A stretch of DNA of 64,000 nt from Verrucomicrobiia bacterium (GCA_031290985.1 JARLJW010000023.1:1-64000); one strand, 5' to 3'. Positions 45,270 to 55,029 are shown, counted from the stretch's first letter. A program made the numbers and translations. The notes: generated from the letters alone by a model not told the origin.

Positions 45270-47099
45270 CTAGCTTTTGGAATGGAACTGCAGATCGTAT
45301 AGTTTTTGATACACGCCGCCGCGCGTGGACAGCTCCGCGTGGGTGCCCTGTTCAACGATGCGGCCTTCTTTTAAGACCACAATGACATCGGCGTGGAGAA
45401 TGGTGGAGAGCCGGTGGGCGATGCAGATGGTCGTGCGATCTTTCATCAGTTCGTCAAGGGCGGTCTGCACGGCCCGTTCCGATTCCGTATCCAGCGCGCT
45501 GGTGGCTTCGTCAAGAACCAGGATGGGTGCGTTCCGCAAAACCGCCCGGGCAATGGCGAGACGCTGTCTCTGCCCGCCGGAAAGAGTGACGCCCTTTTCA
45601 CCGATGACACAGTCAAAGCCGCCGGGTTTGCGCGCAATAAATTCAGTGGCGTGGGCGTGCTTGGCGGCGGCCTCAATCTCCGCATCGGTTGCCCCCAGCC
45701 GGCCAAGTTCAATGTTTCGACGGATGGTATCGTTGAATAAAATATTTTCCTGGGCGACCACGGCAATCTGGTTTCGCAGGTCGCGCGAACTGACCTCACG
45801 CAAATCCACGCCCCCAATCTTGATGGAACCGCGGGTGGGGTCGTAGAAGCGCAGCAGCAGATTGGCCAGCGTGGTTTTGCCGGAACCCGTGGAGCCGACG
45901 AGGGCGACCAGTTGGCCGGCCTTGATGGTGAGGTTGATGTTCTGCAGCACCGGTTTGTCGCCGTAATCAAAATCGAGCTTTTCAATGACGATATCCGCCT
46001 TGTCGGCGTGGAGCATTTTGGGCTCGACCGGTTCGGGCACGGAATTTTTCATGGCCAGCAGCTCGAAAACGCGTTCGCTGGCGGCCCGGGCCTGCAAAAT
46101 CTGGTTGTGCAACCGGGTGATCTGTTTCACCGCCGGGTAAATGATCACAATGCCCAGGATGAAGGCCATGCAATCATCCGTGCCCGGACGATGATCCGGC
46201 GGCAGGTGCAGGATATAGAGGAAAACCAGCGCGATGCCCAAGGCGGCGAAAAATTCCGTGAACTGGCTGGGGATCTCATTGGCACGGATGACGCGCATCA
46301 TCTGGCCGACGGTTTTTTTGGTGGTGATCCGGAACTGCTCGGTGACGGTGGCTTCCAGGTTATAGGCTTTGATGACGCGGGTGCCGGTGAACGATTCCTG
46401 CATGAGGTTCGTCAGCTCGGCGTTGTGTCCCTGCACCGCCCGGGCGGATTTACGGACCTTGCGTCCGTAGATGATGATGGGCACGACACAGACGGGGAAA
46501 ACAATGATGGAAACGAGCGTCAGCGTGGGCTGCACGGCAAACTGGTAGCCCACGATGGCCAGAATCGTCAACGGGGCCGTGACCATGGCAGCGAGGGAAC
46601 TGCCGACGATCATGTAAAGCACCTGGGTGTCGCTGGTGATGCGCCCGATCATGTCGCCGGTGGTGGTCTTGTTAAAAAAGCCAAGCGAAAGATTCTGGAG
46701 ATGCCCAAAAAGCTTTATGCGGATATCGGTGACGGCATGCATCGCGGCCCAGTTCGTCAGGTAGGCGCTGCAATAAGACATCGTGTTTCGAAAAATCATG
46801 ATGCCGGGAATAATGGAGACGATGAGCACCCAGCCGAGGACGTCATTATCCGCCGGAGCCGTGATATCCGGCACGACCGCGGCGAGACGGTGGGACAGGG
46901 GATGAGCCCACGCGGGCGCATTTTCCAGTTTTGCATGCAAGGTCAGCTTGTGATTGAAGACCAGTTCAAACACGGCGCGCACGGCGCCAATCAACATGCC
47001 GTTGGTGACGCCGAAAAGGGCGCCGCAGACCAGGCCAATCAACAACCGGGCACGATAGGGATGGACGAACGGCCAAAGCTTGCGGAAAAAAGCGATCAT
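45270..47099 (-). CDS. MsbA-like ABC exporter, fused permease and ATPase
   Basis: A 609-residue half-transporter. I choose the ATG at 47099 (preceded by AAGGGA) over the TTG at 47135. Six helices span about residues 15-330, with a roughly 40-residue extracytoplasmic loop after helix 1. The ATPase domain has GSTGSGKT (about 400), AQENILFN, LSGGQRQRLAIARA and ILVLDEATSAL. The layout matches MsbA lipid A/lipid-linked saccharide flippases. Its position directly before a sulfotransferase and glycosyltransferase cluster supports export of lipid-linked glycans. It is divergent from that cluster. Confidence 0.88.
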   Translation of the reverse strand: MIAFFRKLWPFVHPYRARLLIGLVCGALFGVTNGMLIGAVRAVFELVFNHKLTLHAKLENAPAWAHPLSHRLAAVVPDITAPADNDVLGWVLIVSIIPGIMIFRNTMSYCSAYLTNWAAMHAVTDIRIKLFGHLQNLSLGFFNKTTTGDMIGRITSDTQVLYMIVGSSLAAMVTAPLTILAIVGYQFAVQPTLTLVSIIVFPVCVVPIIIYGRKVRKSARAVQGHNAELTNLMQESFTGTRVIKAYNLEATVTEQFRITTKKTVGQMMRVIRANEIPSQFTEFFAALGIALVFLYILHLPPDHRPGTDDCMAFILGIVIIYPAVKQITRLHNQILQARAASERVFELLAMKNSVPEPVEPKMLHADKADIVIEKLDFDYGDKPVLQNINLTIKAGQLVALVGSTGSGKTTLANLLLRFYDPTRGSIKIGGVDLREVSSRDLRNQIAVVAQENILFNDTIRRNIELGRLGATDAEIEAAAKHAHATEFIARKPGGFDCVIGEKGVTLSGGQRQRLAIARAVLRNAPILVLDEATSALDTESERAVQTALDELMKDRTTICIAHRLSTILHADVIVVLKEGRIVEQGTHAELSTRGGVYQKLYDLQFHSKS

Positions 47100-47230
47100 C
47101 AGTCCCTTATTCTTGGCTGATGCGACGGAAAACAAAAGTTTTGTTTTTAGCCTTGCCTCCGGCTAATGGAAATATTGCGGGAAAATTATCTTGAACCGGC
47201 GGCGTGCCGTTCGCAGACTTCGCTGGTCAT

Positions 47231-47887
47231 ATGTTGTTTTCCGAGAAGTTTGTCTTCATCCATATCGATAAATCCGCCGGAACGAGCATCCAACGAGCCT
47301 TGCAGCCTCATGCCAATCCGGTGGTCAACAGCCGCATCCGGCGACGGCTGGTCTGGCTGGGGAAAACGAACCGGCTGGGGCTGCACCGGCTGGTTGAGTT
47401 TCCGGAGCATGTGACCGCCCAGGTGGTGAAAAGCTGCCTGCCGCCGGCGGTCTATGGCCGGCTGTTCAAGTTCGCGTTCGTTCGCAATCCTTGGGACCGG
47501 CTGGTGTCACGCTACGCCCAGTTGCTTCGCAATCCGAAAGAACCGGCCCGCCATTCGGGCCGGGCCGAGGCCGGCTTTGAAGAATTTGTCCGGTGGGAAA
47601 TCCAGCGCAACAAAAGCCATCAGTACACTTATGTCTGCGACGCGAAGGGAAACCTGATCGTGGACTTCATCGGCCACTTTGAACGGCTGGAGGAGGAGTT
47701 TACCCGCATCTGTGAGCACTTGGGCATTAGCGCCACGTTGACCAAAACCAACACCTCCAAGCACGACAGCTATGTAAAGTATTACACCCCGGCCACGCGC
47801 CAGCTCGTGGCCGAACATTACCGGCGGGACATCGAATTGTTTGGCTACGAATTTGACGGGGTGGTTCCCCGTGCCAGCCGGGTTTAA
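47231..47887 (+). CDS. Sulfotransferase family 2-like protein
   Basis: A 218-residue protein (start ATG 47231; an upstream GTG at 47204 is possible). The PAPS-binding 5'-phosphosulfate loop reads FVFIHIDKSAGTSIQRAL (usual consensus HIPKTAGTS) and the 3'-phosphate motif is FAFVRNPWDRLVSRYAQL. The C-terminal NTSKHDSYVKYYTPATRQLV is like carbohydrate sulfotransferases that end with a K(H)xxYxxYY segment. It would transfer sulfate from PAPS to a sugar. It opens the plus-strand polysaccharide genes. Confidence 0.85.
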   Translation: MLFSEKFVFIHIDKSAGTSIQRALQPHANPVVNSRIRRRLVWLGKTNRLGLHRLVEFPEHVTAQVVKSCLPPAVYGRLFKFAFVRNPWDRLVSRYAQLLRNPKEPARHSGRAEAGFEEFVRWEIQRNKSHQYTYVCDAKGNLIVDFIGHFERLEEEFTRICEHLGISATLTKTNTSKHDSYVKYYTPATRQLVAEHYRRDIELFGYEFDGVVPRASRV

Positions 47888-47964
47888 CGACCCCGCAACG
47901 TGAAAGTTATGCTTTCACCTTGCCCCGCCGCCGCCGGCTTCTTTAACTTGGCTGAAATGTTTCG

Positions 47965-48837
47965 ATGATTTTCGACTGTTTCACCTTTTTTAACGAGCTC
48001 GAATTACTGGAGCTGCGGCTGCATGAACTGGCGGGCGTGGTGGACAAGTTTGTCGTGGTTGAAGCCCGGCGGACGCATTCAAACCAGCCCAAACCTCTTC
48101 ATTTTCAGGAAAATCGCGCCCGCTTCGCGCAATTTGAAGACAAAATCATTCATGTGGTCGTGGAGGAGGTGCCGGACACGACCGACGCGTGGGTGATCGA
48201 ACGATTCCAACGCGATGCCATCGCGCGCGGGCTGGGCGGTTGCCGGCCGGACGATTGGGTGCTGGTTTCCGACGTCGATGAAATCCCGCGGGCGGCAGTG
48301 GTTGCTAAAATCAGCCGGGAGACCCCCTACCATGACAATTTATTTTCCAATGCCGTCCACGCCGCGCTGAATTCAAAAATGGTCAAGGCGGTCTTTCACC
48401 GGAAAGGCTTCCGGCGGCGGCTGCGGAAAAACCATCCTTTTGTCCTGAAGTTTGAGCAGACCCTGCATCGTCATTATTTGAACTGCGTTTCGGTGCGGCC
48501 CCGTTTTTGGTACGGCACCCGGATGCTGCGCTTCCGCGATTTTTCCGCCGCCAATGAATTGCGGTTCAGCGGTTATAAGATCGTGAAGGACGCCGGCTGG
48601 CATTTCACCTTCATGGGGGGGGCCGACCGTATTCGCGAGAAGATTGTGGCTTACGCGCACCAGGAATTCAACCAGCGCCAGTTCACGGAGCCGGCGGCCG
48701 TGACCAAACGCATCGAGAGCGGCAAATCGCTGTTCGACCGGGATGAACAGCTCGAGTTTGTGCCCTTGGACGAAACTTTTCCGCGCTTCGTGCTTGCGCA
48801 CCCGCAAAAATTTTCGAGCTGGCTCAAGCCCTTTTAG
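47965..48837 (+). CDS. Glycosyltransferase family 17-like protein
   Basis: A 290-residue cytosolic protein. The start MIFDCFTFFNELELLELRLH and the block VDKFVVVEARRTHSNQPKPL, followed by VLVSDVDEIPR (DxD metal motif), match GT17, the family of the eukaryotic beta-1,4-GlcNAc (bisecting) transferase. Bacterial members lie in surface-glycan clusters. It is preceded by a sulfotransferase and followed by a GT2-like gene on the same strand. Confidence 0.85.
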   Translation: MIFDCFTFFNELELLELRLHELAGVVDKFVVVEARRTHSNQPKPLHFQENRARFAQFEDKIIHVVVEEVPDTTDAWVIERFQRDAIARGLGGCRPDDWVLVSDVDEIPRAAVVAKISRETPYHDNLFSNAVHAALNSKMVKAVFHRKGFRRRLRKNHPFVLKFEQTLHRHYLNCVSVRPRFWYGTRMLRFRDFSAANELRFSGYKIVKDAGWHFTFMGGADRIREKIVAYAHQEFNQRQFTEPAAVTKRIESGKSLFDRDEQLEFVPLDETFPRFVLAHPQKFSSWLKPF

Positions 48838-48935
48838 GCGGACGCCGGCCATGCCCCATCCAAATGCTTGAAATCATAAGACGGAACAGTTGCTTAACCC
48901 GGCGCTTTCGGCAAAATTCGTCGAAGTAAATAAAG

Positions 48936-49829
48936 ATGAAAATCAGCGGCTTCACTTTTATTCGCAATGGTGTGACGCTTGGCTACCCCTTTATCCCCGC
49001 CATCCGTTCGCTCCTGCCGCTGTGCGATGAAATCATCGTGAACGTGCCAAGTTCGACGGACGACACCCTGGCCGCCGTACGCGCCATCGGCGACCCGAAA
49101 ATCCGGATCATCGAGTCCGAGTGGGATGAATCCCTGCGCACGCGCGGGCTGGCGATGTCACACCACACGAATATCGCCCTGCGGGAATGCACCGGTGACT
49201 GGTGCGTCTACATCCAGGGGGATGAAGTTTTGCACGAGGATACGCTCGCCGCCATGCGCACGGCGATGGAGCGTGAGCTAAATAATCCCGCCGTACAGGG
49301 TTTGCTCGTGGATTACACCCATTTTTACGGCAGCTATTGGACCTATGCCTATTCTTTTGGCTGGTATCAACGCGAGGTGCGCGTGATCCGGCGAAATGCC
49401 GGAACCCAATCCGTCGGTGATGCCCAGGGCTTCCGGACCGTGGCCGGCAATGAAAAATTGCACGTGAAGAAATCGGGTGGAAAATATTTCCATTATGGCC
49501 ACGCGCTGGCGCCGCAACAGGCGCGCATCAAGCGGGAAAATTTCCTGAAGCTTTCCCAGAGCGACACGGCGGTCGCGCAGGAGATCGGCAACCGGCCGCA
49601 GCTTTTTTATGACGAGGACCAGAAGGTGAAGCCGTTCAAAGGCACGCATCCGGCGGTGATGCGGGAAATCGTGGGGGCGGCCAACTGGACCTACACCTCG
49701 CGCAGCCCGCTGATCCGGCTGCCGCGCAAATACCGGCGGAATTATTTTTGGGAGGACATTGCGATGATCGTCAAGAACCTGACCGGCATCAGCGTGGGGG
49801 TCCACAAAAATTACCGGTTGATCAAATGA
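48936..49829 (+). CDS. Glycosyltransferase family 2-like protein
   Basis: A 297-residue protein with a GT-A fold. The start ISGFTFIRNGVTLGYPFIPA, then CDEIIVNVPSSTDDT and the acid motif WCVYIQGDEVLHED are those of the GT2 subgroup often annotated as glycosyltransferase family protein with a QxDE motif in place of DxD. The C-terminal half has the basic RLPRKYRRNYFWEDIAM. The sugar donor is unknown. It is the third plus-strand gene of the locus. Confidence 0.78.
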   Translation: MKISGFTFIRNGVTLGYPFIPAIRSLLPLCDEIIVNVPSSTDDTLAAVRAIGDPKIRIIESEWDESLRTRGLAMSHHTNIALRECTGDWCVYIQGDEVLHEDTLAAMRTAMERELNNPAVQGLLVDYTHFYGSYWTYAYSFGWYQREVRVIRRNAGTQSVGDAQGFRTVAGNEKLHVKKSGGKYFHYGHALAPQQARIKRENFLKLSQSDTAVAQEIGNRPQLFYDEDQKVKPFKGTHPAVMREIVGAANWTYTSRSPLIRLPRKYRRNYFWEDIAMIVKNLTGISVGVHKNYRLIK

Positions 49830-49976
49830 ACCGCCCGGCGTCCCGATGGGATTGGTGAACGGGACCAGCCGGCCGCAGCGCCGCGCGAAAAAATATTTTT
49901 GACGCCCCCGGCCGGACAGCCGCATCACCGCCATTTTTTGCGGCTTGTTTCCGGAGTTGAGCACGCCGATCCGGGG

Positions 49977-50786
49977 TCAGCGGTAATAAATTTTGCCGCC
50001 CTTCCGTTTTTCAACCAGGCAGTGTCCGTAGCGGAGACGTTCGCCGGTCCGCCGCCAGGCGGCGAGGGACCGCCGGCTCACCATGAGCCACTTGCGCCGG
50101 ACCCAGCCGATCTGCCATTTGCGGCGGAAGTAGCCGACCGTTTCATCGCGGGTGCGCCCGCGCTCGGCTATGAGCGCCAGTTGCGTGACGCTGCCAAAAT
50201 GATGGATGTAGGCGCAGCCGCTGATGGCGAGCTTGAAACCGGCCCGTTGGGCGCGCCAAAAAAAATCAAGGTCTTCATTTCCGCCCTTGCGAAAATTTTC
50301 ATCAAAATTGCCGATCTTCTCAATCACTTCCCGCGCGACCATGAAACACACGCCGTGAGCCATGTCCCGTCGTTGGACGGCTTTCATTTTTTCCGTGAAG
50401 GCACGGGCATGGCTTTCCAGGTCGTAATCCAGATCTCCGTCAGTCCGGGCCGGGCAGACGATGGCCGCAGCCGATTGCCGGGCAAACCGGGCCAGTTTTT
50501 CCAGCCAGCCGGACGTCAACAGGGTGTCGTTGTTGAGGAAAACCGTCCAGGGGCTTTGGCGGACGGCATAACCCTGGTTCCACGCCGCGGCACAGGCGCG
50601 GTTCTCCGGGTTGGTGATGACGTGAAGCTTGGGGCGTCCGGCCAGATATTCCGCCGTTCCATCCGTCGAGGCATTATCAACCACCACAATCATCGAATCA
50701 TCGCAGCCGGTTGCATTCAAGCTTTCCAAGCATTGGCGCGTGTAGTGCAGTTGGTTGAAAACGGGGATAACGATGGTTGCATCCAT
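49977..50786 (-). CDS. Glycosyltransferase family 2 protein
   Basis: A 269-residue GT2 enzyme. The N-terminal nucleotide-binding segment ATIVIPVFNQLHYTRQCLES, VVVDNASTDGTAEYL, the metal motif FLNNDTLL and the later FDENFRKGGNEDLDFFWRAQ (acceptor-side ED) are canonical and resemble WcaA/rhamnosyltransferase types. The C-terminus is strongly basic (WVRRKWLMVSRRSLAAWRR), suggesting association with the membrane. It is convergent with the preceding plus-strand gene. Confidence 0.88.
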   Translation of the reverse strand: MDATIVIPVFNQLHYTRQCLESLNATGCDDSMIVVVDNASTDGTAEYLAGRPKLHVITNPENRACAAAWNQGYAVRQSPWTVFLNNDTLLTSGWLEKLARFARQSAAAIVCPARTDGDLDYDLESHARAFTEKMKAVQRRDMAHGVCFMVAREVIEKIGNFDENFRKGGNEDLDFFWRAQRAGFKLAISGCAYIHHFGSVTQLALIAERGRTRDETVGYFRRKWQIGWVRRKWLMVSRRSLAAWRRTGERLRYGHCLVEKRKGGKIYYR

Positions 50787-51016
50787 ACTACAATTACGAA
50801 ATTAAATTACACCCAGGGTGCAACCATTCTTTTTGGCGAAGCTTGCGCCAGTCAGGCCACGGTTTTCAAAAGTCAGGGGACGCGTCTGGCGTGGCGGTGG
50901 TACTGGTGGAGCGTGGCACATTTTCACTGAATTTATAGACCGCCCGATGTCATTGTCAATGCAATGGCCCCGGGTGGTAGCTGCCAGCGTGCGCGATGGT
51001 TGAGGGCGTCCGGCCT

Positions 51017-51973
51017 TCACGGGATTTCGCCGAGGAACGAAACGGCGAACAAACCGGGTTCGATCGGCACCGCCCGGCTTTGAAGCTGCAGCAGCGGCGT
51101 GTTGCCGTAAAACGAGGCCCATTGGGAATAGGTGCTGGGCGGCCCGAAAATATAATCGCAGCCGGCGAGCGCATAAATGTCCGCCACGGGTGAACCGGGA
51201 CAGAAGCCGGCGGTTAATCCGGGAAATTCTTCCAAAGTACGCGGCTCATCGCTCGCCACCAGGAAAGCGACGCGACGTCCGGGGAATTGGGCCGCCAGCG
51301 TGCGCATCCATGTGGCGTATTGTTCCACCGGGTAAAAATACTGGCCATTCTTCCACGTGCGATAGTCACCGTGGCGGATGTGGACGCCCACGAGGACCTC
51401 CGCCTGCGCCCGCATCCGCGCGACGGCCTCGCGACTGGCGGCGGCAATGGCCTCGACCGGTTGAAAATACGCGCGAATCGTTTCTGCGTGTCGTTGCACC
51501 AGTTCCGGCGAACGAAAACTCCAGCCGTAAAAAAACACGGTCCGCGCCCCGGCGAGCTGCGATAGGAGCCGCGGATCATCGAGCCGGGTGACGTCCTGCC
51601 CGGGAAATTCGCGCACGGTGACGACCCGTTTGCCGAACAGGGAAAAGCGTTCGTTCAGGCGGCTGGCATTGCGGATCAGTTGGTAGGGCAGCCGCAACCG
51701 GCGCAGCAGCCGGCCCAGCGGCGGAATCACGTCCCAAAAGCTGCGTTTTTTCGCGGGTGGAAACTGACAGTAAAAATCCCGGCGCGTGGCCGTAAAAAGA
51801 TCCGCGTAACTGTGGAAGGTGAAATTAACCAGCCGGCAGCCATGCTCCTCGGCAAAGGCCATCAGGTTGGCGAACAAGACCATCCGGTTGGCCAGCCGGC
51901 CGCACCGCAGGGCGATGTAGATGTTTTTTTTGGCCAGCACCGCCGGACCGGTGGCATTATGTTTTGGTTCCAT
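51017..51973 (-). CDS. Glycosyltransferase family 11-like (alpha-1,2-fucosyltransferase-like)
   Basis: A 318-residue protein. The N-terminal IYIALRCGRLANRMVLFANL is the donor-site start typical of fucosyltransferases, and VGVHIRHGDYRTWKNGQYFY contains the GT11 HxRxGDY motif. Further on, GCDYIFGPPSTYSQWASFYG fits the GT11 C-terminal block. It probably adds fucose or a related deoxy sugar to a surface glycan. It lies on the minus strand of the cluster, separated from the next genes by about 60 bases. Confidence 0.75.
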   Translation of the reverse strand: MEPKHNATGPAVLAKKNIYIALRCGRLANRMVLFANLMAFAEEHGCRLVNFTFHSYADLFTATRRDFYCQFPPAKKRSFWDVIPPLGRLLRRLRLPYQLIRNASRLNERFSLFGKRVVTVREFPGQDVTRLDDPRLLSQLAGARTVFFYGWSFRSPELVQRHAETIRAYFQPVEAIAAASREAVARMRAQAEVLVGVHIRHGDYRTWKNGQYFYPVEQYATWMRTLAAQFPGRRVAFLVASDEPRTLEEFPGLTAGFCPGSPVADIYALAGCDYIFGPPSTYSQWASFYGNTPLLQLQSRAVPIEPGLFAVSFLGEIP

Positions 51974-52036
51974 TTAGTGCGCTGATAGTTGCGTCCGCCG
52001 GCGGATTCGCCAAACGATTTTTCAACCAAAGGCTGG

Positions 52037-52939
52037 TCACGTCAAAAGCTGGATGAGCTGTTGCGCCAGTTGGGGATGGCGATCGTATTGGTGCAGCGTG
52101 TTATAGACCGAGCCCGCCGGGTTGACGAGCCGCCCGGCGGCATTGAACCGCAAGCGCGCGGGATCCACGCCGCCCAGCGTCAGCACCGGCCCGGCGTCAT
52201 TGTCAAAACGGTGGACGTTGGGCGGCGGTTGCAGGTGCAAAATGTAATTGAACGTGGCCTGGTCAATCGTCCAGCGGGTCTTGCGGGCCTGGAAAAGCCG
52301 GAGTGCCCGGGCGCAATAATCACGGATGGCGGCGGGCGTGCCAAAAATCGTCCCGGCGCAGAAAATGGGTTTATCACGCAATTTATCCAGTACCGCCTGG
52401 CCGTAACCGTGGCGAATCCAGACGGAAGCATGACTGGAATTGCCAATGGTCAGGCTGGGGTCTTCACTGAAAACAGCCAAGCCGTCGGGCAGGGCAAAAC
52501 TAAAAGGATTCATCTGAAAAAGGACGTCGCGGATGTCGGTGAGCATGACGTGGTCGTAATCCGCCCCACATTCAGCGAGGTACGCGAGATAATAAGCATG
52601 GCGCGCACAATGCGGATGCATGTAGGCCAAACCAAGCTGGGTCTCCAGCTTCTGGAACCGTTCGCGGGTCAGAAAGGGCCGGGCCAATCCGGAGAGCCGC
52701 GCCCATTTGGGTTTAAGATAGGCAGGCTGGAAGGGTACGACATTGATCCGCCGCGCCCGTAAAAAATCCCGCAGGTCCGCCGCCAGCCCGTTGACGAAGA
52801 GGCACAGGTCGCCTTGATAGCCGGATTTTTCGAGCGATAAAAAGAACGGCCGGGCCTTTTCAAGGCTGAGGTCCGCCAGCAGGCCGAGGATCAATTGTTT
52901 GGGAGCGTGAGCCATGAGGTGAACGGCAGTTTTATTCAT
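52037..52939 (-). CDS. Putative glycosyltransferase, GT-A-like
   Basis: A 300-residue protein of no family I can name. It has a GT-A-like arrangement: LFVNGLAADLRDFLRARRIN, a central YDHVMLTDIRDVLFQMNPF (DxxD metal-type motif), FCAGTIFGTPAAIRDYCARA and DQATFNYILH, a pattern seen in proteins that handle nucleotide-sugars. It overlaps the upstream GT2 gene by 8 bases and is likely translated with it. Confidence 0.6.
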   Translation of the reverse strand: MNKTAVHLMAHAPKQLILGLLADLSLEKARPFFLSLEKSGYQGDLCLFVNGLAADLRDFLRARRINVVPFQPAYLKPKWARLSGLARPFLTRERFQKLETQLGLAYMHPHCARHAYYLAYLAECGADYDHVMLTDIRDVLFQMNPFSFALPDGLAVFSEDPSLTIGNSSHASVWIRHGYGQAVLDKLRDKPIFCAGTIFGTPAAIRDYCARALRLFQARKTRWTIDQATFNYILHLQPPPNVHRFDNDAGPVLTLGGVDPARLRFNAAGRLVNPAGSVYNTLHQYDRHPQLAQQLIQLLT

Positions 52940-53915
52940 TCAACCACAGGTAGATCGACATCAGCCGTTTGTTGAGGCTGCGGAGCAGCTTTTTGCCCAG
53001 GAGCCGTTGAATCAACCGGGGTTTTACCGGACGGTCGATCAGGGGCGGCAAGCCGGTGCCCTGACCGTAGGCCAGCGCCAGTTCGCGGCGGGAAAATCCA
53101 AACAAGTCCGGCGTGTCGCCGTAGGCCTGCGCGAGGCCAAAAAATTTCCGGGACTGATACGCCGAGGCGAGGCGTTGCCAGACCACGGCCCGGTGGCTCA
53201 GGGACCCTGAATGCACACGGTAATCGGTTAAAACCTGCGGGATGAATATCCCCGAATATCCGGCTTGCGCCAGCTTGAGCCAAAGATCGTAGTCTTCCCA
53301 GCCCTGGTTCAACAGGATCCCGTATTCGATGGAATAACCGCCCACGCGCAGGACGGGCTCCTTGCGGATCATGGCCATGTTGTCAATGTAGCAACCTGAA
53401 ACCAGCCGCCGCACGTCCCATTCAGCGTGGGACATTTGGCCGACACTCTGGCGGGTGACGCTGTCGAAACGGTTGATGATGCCGTAAGCCAGCGCATGGT
53501 CGGACGTCGCCAGCGCGTGGTAATGTGCCAGCAAACACTCCGGGCGGATTTCATTATCGGCGTCGAGGAAGAACACCAGCGGGGCGCGCGCGATCAGCAG
53601 GCCGAGGTTGCGTGAATCGGCCACGCCGGTGTTCGCCTTTTTTTTAACCAGGCAAATGGACAGCGGACTCGCCGCCAGATAGTCCGCCACCACCTTGACG
53701 GAGGAATCCGTCGAGGCATCATCCACCACGATCACCTCAAAACCTCCGGGCAGGCCTTCGGTTTTGGAGGCCGCGACGCTGTCGAGACAGCCCTTGATGT
53801 AGGCGGAGTAATTGTAAAGCGTGATGAGCACGCTGACCGCCGGGGCCGGGCAGTTCCGGCCCGCCTCGTTTCGTATTAATTCCCAGGCCTCATCGGTCAG
53901 CAACGAATGTTTCAT
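52932..53915 (-). CDS. Glycosyltransferase family 2 protein
   Basis: A 327-residue enzyme; I use the ATG at 53915, which overlaps the upstream stop by 4 bases. GT2 motifs are VSVLITLYNYSAYIKGCLDS, FEVIVVDDASTDSSVKVVAD, VFFLDADNEIRPECL (DxD) and GWEDYDLWLKLAQAG (ED acceptor motif). It overlaps the next gene by 8 bases, so three minus-strand genes form a coupled block. Donor and acceptor are unknown. Confidence 0.87.
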   Translation of the reverse strand: MKHSLLTDEAWELIRNEAGRNCPAPAVSVLITLYNYSAYIKGCLDSVAASKTEGLPGGFEVIVVDDASTDSSVKVVADYLAASPLSICLVKKKANTGVADSRNLGLLIARAPLVFFLDADNEIRPECLLAHYHALATSDHALAYGIINRFDSVTRQSVGQMSHAEWDVRRLVSGCYIDNMAMIRKEPVLRVGGYSIEYGILLNQGWEDYDLWLKLAQAGYSGIFIPQVLTDYRVHSGSLSHRAVVWQRLASAYQSRKFFGLAQAYGDTPDLFGFSRRELALAYGQGTGLPPLIDRPVKPRLIQRLLGKKLLRSLNKRLMSIYLWLNE

Positions 53916-54718
53916 TTGTGCAGCCACCTCCAGAATTTCAATCCTTGCACCCGGAGGTAGGAATAGGGAACGGGCTGTTCCAAGGCCCAAGGTTCCCGGC
54001 GCTGCCGGGCGGCGGTCCGGGAAATCTGGTGCTGCATGTATTTTTTGGCGCTGCTCCGGTAGTAATGGGCGATCACATCGTCCGTTTCCGTGATTTTTCT
54101 GCCAGATATGCGTATGGCTTCTGAGATCGCCAACTGTTCACAGATGTGACTTTTCCCCGCCCGCTGGAGTTGGGCGTCACAAATCACCAGGGCGTTCTTC
54201 ACGATTGCAACATCCGCCGGACGGAGGCCGATCACACCGCTGTTGAACATGCAAGATTCCGGCCCATATTTATAATCCAAACCGTCCGGCAGCCGGAGCT
54301 GCAAGCCTTTGTAGGGTGACTTTTCGAGCGCCAGCGAATCCAGCCGGTGTATCAACACACAACCATCCTGCCACCGGGCTTTCAACGCATCCGGGGATTT
54401 TTTAAAGAAAGTATCGGAGTCCACAAACACGGTATTGCCCGGATACGTTTCCAGGCTTTGGAGGAGGCAACCAAGTTTCACCCGGAGATTGTATCCGTAC
54501 ACCCCTTGCATTTCACCGATCTGGCCGGCAATCGACACGCCCGTGACCGGCCAGGAACGGATCTTCTCCGGATGATCCGTGAAAACAATGATCCGGGAGT
54601 TTTGCGGATTTAGCCGCCGGCGCAGCGTGCTGATGCTGTAGGCCGCTTCGATATAAAATCTTTCAACGTCACCGAATAAAACATAAATGAAATTTGTAAT
54701 CTCGTCTGGCATGGGCAT
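53912..54718 (-). CDS. Putative GT8-like glycosyltransferase
   Basis: A 268-residue protein. ITNFIYVLFGDVERFYIEAA at the start, RIIVFTDHP, and NTVFVDSDTFFKKSP (DxD) followed by FNSGVIGLRPAD are features of GT-A enzymes close to GT8. The start may be ATG 54718 or 54712. It begins 15 bases after a zinc-ribbon gene and overlaps the following GT2 gene by 4 bases. Confidence 0.65.
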   Translation of the reverse strand: MPMPDEITNFIYVLFGDVERFYIEAAYSISTLRRRLNPQNSRIIVFTDHPEKIRSWPVTGVSIAGQIGEMQGVYGYNLRVKLGCLLQSLETYPGNTVFVDSDTFFKKSPDALKARWQDGCVLIHRLDSLALEKSPYKGLQLRLPDGLDYKYGPESCMFNSGVIGLRPADVAIVKNALVICDAQLQRAGKSHICEQLAISEAIRISGRKITETDDVIAHYYRSSAKKYMQHQISRTAARQRREPWALEQPVPYSYLRVQGLKFWRWLHK

Positions 54719-54732
54719 GGGCGGTGCGCCAT

Positions 54733-55029
54733 TCAATCGCCGAACAATTTTTTCAAATGCGCGCGCGCCGCGTCTTCGCGGGCGTTCTTGACCTCCTTCG
54801 ACACCCATTTCCGGCGGACAAATTCAAAATACTCGCAGAAATTCCCCACGGCCTTCTCCAGCACCAGGTCGGCGCGGCGTTCGCGGCATTGCTCGGCCAC
54901 GTGCGGATCATAGCTCTGGCAGTTCAGGCACACACGCAGATCCGCCCGGCATTTCATGCAAACCTCGCCGCGTCCGGGGTTGCCGGCAATGGTCCACGGC
55001 TCGCCGCAGTTGTGACAATGACGTGTCAT
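54733..55029 (-). CDS. Small zinc-ribbon protein
   Basis: A 98-residue cytosolic protein with start at ATG 55029. HCHNCGEPW, EVCMKCRADLRVCLNCQSYD and a further Cys in EQCRERR supply two or more Zn-binding pairs. The rest (YFEFVRRKWVSKEVKNARED) is helical and basic. It is similar in style to small conserved proteins of unknown function in this phylum. It is between the aldehyde oxidoreductase operon and the glycosyltransferases, 85 bases after the Cys-rich gene. Confidence 0.7.
   Translation of the reverse strand: MTRHCHNCGEPWTIAGNPGRGEVCMKCRADLRVCLNCQSYDPHVAEQCRERRADLVLEKAVGNFCEYFEFVRRKWVSKEVKNAREDAARAHLKKLFGD

Noticed and set aside
42441-45302. A 953-codon plus-strand open frame opposite dnaE
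   Set aside because: Antisense shadow; dnaE on the minus strand has all polymerase motifs.
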